From Zeugodacus cucurbitae (lineage: Eukaryota; Arthropoda; Insecta; Diptera; Tephritidae): 64,000 nt of DNA. The stretch's first letter is position 1. Each line of letters starts with the position of its first letter. The notes under the pieces were generated by a model. The model ran no database searches. It was not told the DNA's origin and worked only from the letters and a program-made list of their open reading frames with translations. The stretch is taken from NCBI RefSeq assembly GCF_028554725.1, contig NC_071671.1, forward strand, positions 17,607,501 to 17,671,500, given 5' to 3'. Below are positions 59,760-64,000 of the stretch, piece by piece. Both the position numbers and the translations under genes were made by a program.

Positions 59760-60140
59760 CTACTAGAGCTCGATAGAAAGGGCTGTAGGACCATCTTTGG
59801 CATTCTTACCGGTCACAGCCTTGTAGCGGCACATGTTAGAGGCTGTCAGATCGGGAGGAATGCAGAAAATGTGAAGAGCGGGGCACCAAGGTAACAGTGG
59901 AGCATCTCTTGTGCGTTTGTCCTGCGTTAGCGAGACAGCGTTTTAGGTACTTAGGGGCCCCACAGTACGATAAGTTAGAGGAGATATCGTCAGTGAAGCC
60001 TCATAAACTATCAAAATTCACGACAGGCGCAGGCATCCTGAACGATGACTACTACTCAGGGAGCACGTAAAGGCACTCCATTCTGGTATCGCAAAGGACC
60101 TGCGTGGCCTACAGGCCTACCAGACCAACCTAACCTAATT
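59760..60140 (+). mobile_element. Degenerate C-terminus of an RNase H-bearing LINE
   Basis: One frame gives LDRKGCRTIFGILTGHSLV. After a frameshift the next gives CRKCEERGTKVTVEHLLCVC, PALARQRFRYLG and APQYDKLEE to a stop. The C-x2-C-x8-H-x4-C knuckle after an RNase H end is typical of the I/jockey/R1 group of non-LTR elements. Frameshifts make it inactive. Confidence 0.8.
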
Positions 60141-60699
60141 TCATGTGAATGAAAACTAATATTCGAATGTCGGCATTCTGTCACAAATATTTATAATATA
60201 AAATAATAATTTTTTATTTGATTTTTTGTTGATTCGTATTGGGGCAAATGAAGATTCCGTTTATAAAACCAATTGCGCGACTATTTGAGCATAAAAGGAT
60301 AAATTATCAACAGAACAATTTTCAGTGCTGGCTCGAATTGCGTTCTCCACCCCGAAAAAGGAAGTAATAGCATATTCGAAGGGATAATGCAATCTTGTAC
60401 TATTCAGAAATTGATTTCTGTGGTGGCGCCGCGCTTTTCAAGAAATCATGTTCCTATTCCAAGATGCATGTACTTTATTCTTATTTTCTTTGTGAAATCT
60501 TTTTACTATAATATATCAGGATTTTCCACCCCAAAACCTTTTGTTAATATTTTGTTAATAGACCTTAGGGTAGGTTATATATTAAGACTCAAACAAAACG
60601 CTGTGAACATACTACAAATCTGCATGAGTTGTTTACTCCTACAGTTACCGATTCGCGAGGATGTTCAAAAATTGAGATCCACGGAATTTTATTCTTGAT
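60141..60699. other. Presumed intronic or intergenic DNA
   Basis: AT-rich with a 103-codon open frame (60,387-60,698) of no recognisable family. Confidence 0.35.
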
Positions 60700-61110
60700 C
60701 TTGCATGCGCCCTTGACATCTTACGATTTTCCTTAGGTCAGAAGGATCTTGTGACAGACTAGCGCATGCCCAGCTCATCTAAAGCCCAATTGTCCAGCAG
60801 ATCACAAGGGCGTAGATGATCCTCCTTATTCCCATTCTACTGTAGTTAAGACTGAACTACCTTAAAAATTATATTACCTAGAATTCTCCTGTGGCCAGGC
60901 ACCCAAACTAGTGTAATCGTGAGGATCTAACTGGTATCGACTGAAAGTGACATTTATTTACCAGTCTCCGGCGCATAGTCAGTGAGCACTTAATATCAGA
61001 CTGAATCGTCACGTCACTGAAGGACGATGAATGGTACGCTTCGAAGCAATAGATCCGCTGCTACCTTTACAGCTACAACTTGCACCTTAAAAATGCTAAA
61101 TATGTTATGA
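60700..61110 (-). mobile_element. RNase H fragment of a LINE
   Basis: On the minus strand, ITLVWVPGHRRILG (near 60,925-60,885) is the RNase H motif seen in I/jockey-type elements (V-WVPGH-G). The upstream part, with CSCKGSSGSIA-like residues, is frameshifted. Degenerate. Confidence 0.7.
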
Positions 61111-61592
61111 AGACATTTGAAGCGCCCTCCACCACACAAGGATACCATTGAATATTAATATAGATATGGTTTCATATACCCAAACAACTATCTAATATAC
61201 ATAGTCATTAGTTCATATTAAAAAAGTTTTTAATATTGATTAAATTGTTAATCTTGATACTTGTTCCCTGATTTTGTGAAGAAATTTCACCGTTTCACAT
61301 GAACAAAATTACATTTATAATAAGGGAAATTTTTCGAAGATGTGAGATTTTCCCCATGTGAAATTCATTTTACAAAAAACACAAATGTGTGAGTTTTTTC
61401 ATTGGAAATGTCGTTCATACGAAATTTACAATAAGGCTGATTATTGTTTAGTTGACCTAGTACATTCAAAACTTTTTATGAATTTTTATGTGAAAAATTT
61501 TTATCTTTTTTTTTTTTCAAATTAAAAATATGTTTTTATTATTAATATTTACATATTTTATTATACGTATATTGCCATTAATTTATTATTAT
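61111..61592. other. Presumed intronic or intergenic DNA
   Basis: AT-rich. Near 61,420 a motif GAAATTTACAATAAGGCTGA mirrors TCAGCCTTATTGTAAATTTC at about 59,634, suggesting the ends of a nested unit between them (see findings). Confidence 0.4.
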
Positions 61593-62570
61593 TTTTATAC
61601 TCTCGCACCAAATGTTGCTAAAGAGAATATTATAGTTTTGTTCAATAATGGTTGTTTGTAACACCCAAAACTAAACGAGTTAGATGTAGGGTTATATATA
61701 CCAAAGTGATCAGGGTGAAGAGTGGAGTTCAAATCCGAATGTCTGTCTGTCCGTCCGTCCGTCCGTCGGTGCAAGCTGTAACTTGAGTAGAAATAAAGAT
61801 ATCTTGATGAAACTTGGCACACTTATTTCTTGGCACCATAGGAAGGTTGCTTTCGAATGAGCAAAATCGGACCACTGCTACGCCCACAAAATGGCGAAAA
61901 CCGAAAACACATAAAGTGCCATAAATAAAGCTATGGAAATAAAATTTGGTATGAAGGATCGCACTATGAAGGGGCATATTTGGATGTAATTTTTTTGTGG
62001 AAGTGGGCGTGGCCCCGCCCCCTACTAAGTTTTTTGTACATATCTCGCAAACCAATAAAGCTATATGAACCAAAATTTCTGCAGTCGTTTTTTTTAGCCA
62101 CTTCCTAATGCAGTCCAAAAATGAAGAAATCGGATCATAACCACGCCCACCTCCCATACAAAAGTTAGGTTGAAAATTACTAAAAGTGGGTTAATTAACG
62201 AAAAACGTCAGAAACACTAAATTTCACATAAGAAATGGAAGATGAAAGCTGCACTCAGATTTTTTTACAAAATGGAAAATGGGCGTGGCGTCGCCCACTT
62301 ATGGGTCAAAAACCATCTATCAGGAACTTATCGACCGATTTCAATGACCATAGGTTTTTAAGGCCACATATATCGAACACGAGGACCTCGGGGCTTCTAA
62401 CCTAATATTATGGTTTCCAACTTTCAATGGACTTTATACTATATATATGACGAATATGTGGGTCAAATTGTGTATTATATAATAAATATAATATAAATAA
62501 AGTTAAATATATAAATTGCGAGAGTATAAAATGTTCGGTTACACCCGAACTTAGCCCTTCCTTACTTGTT
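61593..62570 (-). repeat. Interspersed repeat copy, minus orientation, with internal deletions
   Basis: TTTTTATACTCTCGCACCAA at the left, GCGAGAGTATAAAATGTTCG, the GTTACACCCGAAC hairpin and AGCCCTTCCTTACTTGTT at the right. It is shorter than the copy at 45,317-46,513 (about 980 bp against 1,200 bp). It has lost a GGCACTATAACTAAGCC-like stretch and about 200 bp upstream of the GACCATAGGTTTTTAAGGCC block. Confidence 0.88.
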
Positions 62571-64000
62571 TTAATTTATATTTTATTTTCTTTTTATTCT
62601 TTATAACAATATATTTTTTAAATTTTTTTTATTTATGATTTTCATTAATCTAGTTATATTTTTCCAATTTTGCTTTCATTTACTTTAATATTTCATATCA
62701 CTCTTATTGTGTCTTTCATACTCAACGTCTTATAGAGATACCAACGCTGTCCTTCCGTTGTCACTCACGCGCTTGTCAATCCCATGCATACTCATGCGGG
62801 TATTAGATTTCTTAAGTGTATTCCCTTTTTGTTTATTTTCTGGTTTTGTTTTGCTTTGCTCTTCAAAGAGTTAAAGTTCTTTTTTGAAGTGAAAGTGATT
62901 TAAGTGTTCCATTTTAGCATTGTTGACTACACACAATTTGGCTTGAGACCGTTGAGTTGTGTTGTTGTTGCATTTTGTGTTTAGTTAGCAAAATTGATTG
63001 ATTTTTAATGTTATTCAATTGTTTGATGGACTGAGTATATTTACTTTTGTTTGGCTTTGAGCCGTTACTATTTACTGGTTGGCAGCTAATGCTTCACAAA
63101 CACTCCCACAGTGATTTGAAAGAGTTTAACATACAAGTTTTAAAGAATTCTTTGCGAATGATAAGGAAATGATGGCGAATGAGAACATTTTCTAAAAGCA
63201 AGTAATGAACATAATGAAAGAATAGTATATGTATGTGACTAAATAACTGTTAACCTTGAACAAGATTTAAAATAAAATGCGCAAAGCAACTTGAATGGAC
63301 CCTAAAGAAATGTGTGGGTGTTATGACTTCCAGTGGCATGCGAAAAATGTCTGCTTTAACACAATAACAACAACATAACTGTAAAAGCAAGGATTTTCTC
63401 GCTGAAACCAGGCGCGTAAATTGGCTAAATCAAAGCTTCGCTGTCGTAGCCACACGCCGATGCCGCAGAGATGCTGCAAATACTTAGCGCTTAAACATTG
63501 TTGATTTTACAACAAACACAGCATTCTCCGACACCACCACTATGGCATATATTCCTACATACATATATATGTACATACAGTTCTGTTCATATTTTTAGCA
63601 GTGCCAATTGTCACATTCTTTCCAAAAATGATTTATGTTTCAGGAAAGTAGTGACACTACTGGCCTAAAACTAAGAAATAAACTAAACTTTAAAACGTAA
63701 AATCCTTGGATGAGTGTGAAGGCTCCCGAATATAAACTCTCAGAAGGTTTTGGAGCGATCTCAATCATAATATGAGTATAAGGACAATCATAAGATACTT
63801 ACTTACTACTTGTTAGATCCCATTTTGAAAGACAGAATTTTGTTTGCGAATAACCACATGAAATAGTCTAAGTCAAAATGAGAAAATGTTTCATGAATGA
63901 TAAATGTAAAATGGAACTTTTTAGTTGGAAATGTGGCCAGCAATAGGGTTCCTTAAAACTGTAGCATAAAAACTGGTTTAAAGAGTTTCAGTACACTGTT
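62571..64000. other. Presumed intronic or intergenic DNA
   Basis: Mixed AT-rich sequence with a slightly GC-richer patch at about 62,730-63,560. CAGTTCTGTTCATATTTTTA after TA at about 63,578 could be a Tc1-type end, with no partner inside the window. No exon found. Confidence 0.35.

Noticed and set aside
1..64000. CRISPR arrays, operons, prophage, tRNA or rRNA genes
   Set aside because: No regularly spaced repeats of the CRISPR type, no bacterial gene organisation and no tRNA cloverleaf or rRNA core sequence were seen. The spliced insect genes rule out a prokaryotic source.

Overview
The window looks like a nuclear scaffold from a true fruit fly (Tephritidae, of the Bactrocera/Zeugodacus/Ceratitis type). 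It is very AT-rich, has short spliced insect genes beside very long introns, and carries CAA/CAG-rich coding tracts, TATG microsatellites and dipteran transposon remnants. Every confidently named gene is a well-known eukaryotic housekeeping gene. From memory, their Drosophila orthologues lie mostly on chromosome arm 2R (Muller element C); this was not checked. No prokaryotic, organellar or viral gene block was seen.

Layout. (1) 1-899: the last four coding exons of a plus-strand RGG/Q-rich RNA-binding protein, probably hnRNP U-like. (2) 900-3,680: 3' flank with a Harbinger-type MITE and a LINE 3' end. (3) 3,681-7,842: SNAP29 (minus) and Ctf4/WDHD1 (plus), head to head across a 455-bp promoter region that holds a perfect E2F palindrome. 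(4) 8,384-9,662: NDUFAF5, five exons. (5) 9,663-13,211: non-coding, with a TTAA-flanked element and a truncated interspersed repeat. (6) 13,212-30,815: the RN-tre/USP6NL-type Rab-GAP gene on the minus strand. Its five main exons give 645 aa. A further phase-compatible exon (14,450-14,555) and a GC-rich low-complexity open frame (about 13,212-13,661) with an in-frame TAG look like alternative 3' sequence. Its introns hold a 329-bp deleted mariner and a 1.63-kb unclassified terminal-inverted-repeat element with repeated GTCGCACGGGAC motifs. (7) 32,166-36,305: Xpd/ERCC2, eight coding exons, 770 aa, with LINE debris in intron 7. (8) 36,306-42,450: an interspersed repeat followed by about 3.8 kb of T-rich low-complexity DNA. 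(9) About 42,600-44,327: leader and first coding exon of an unidentified Q-rich protein. (10) 44,328-64,000: no exon recognised; either its long first intron or intergenic DNA, filled with repeats and LINE or mariner fossils.

The genes are not an operon and share no single pathway. Ctf4 (replisome) and Xpd (TFIIH repair and transcription helicase) are genome-maintenance genes. SNAP29 and RN-tre both act in membrane traffic. NDUFAF5 is a mitochondrial complex I assembly factor. The least explained items are the RN-tre 3' alternatives with the internal TAG, the GTCGCACGGGAC element, and the abundant 1.2-1.4-kb repeat family with hairpin and inverted ends.
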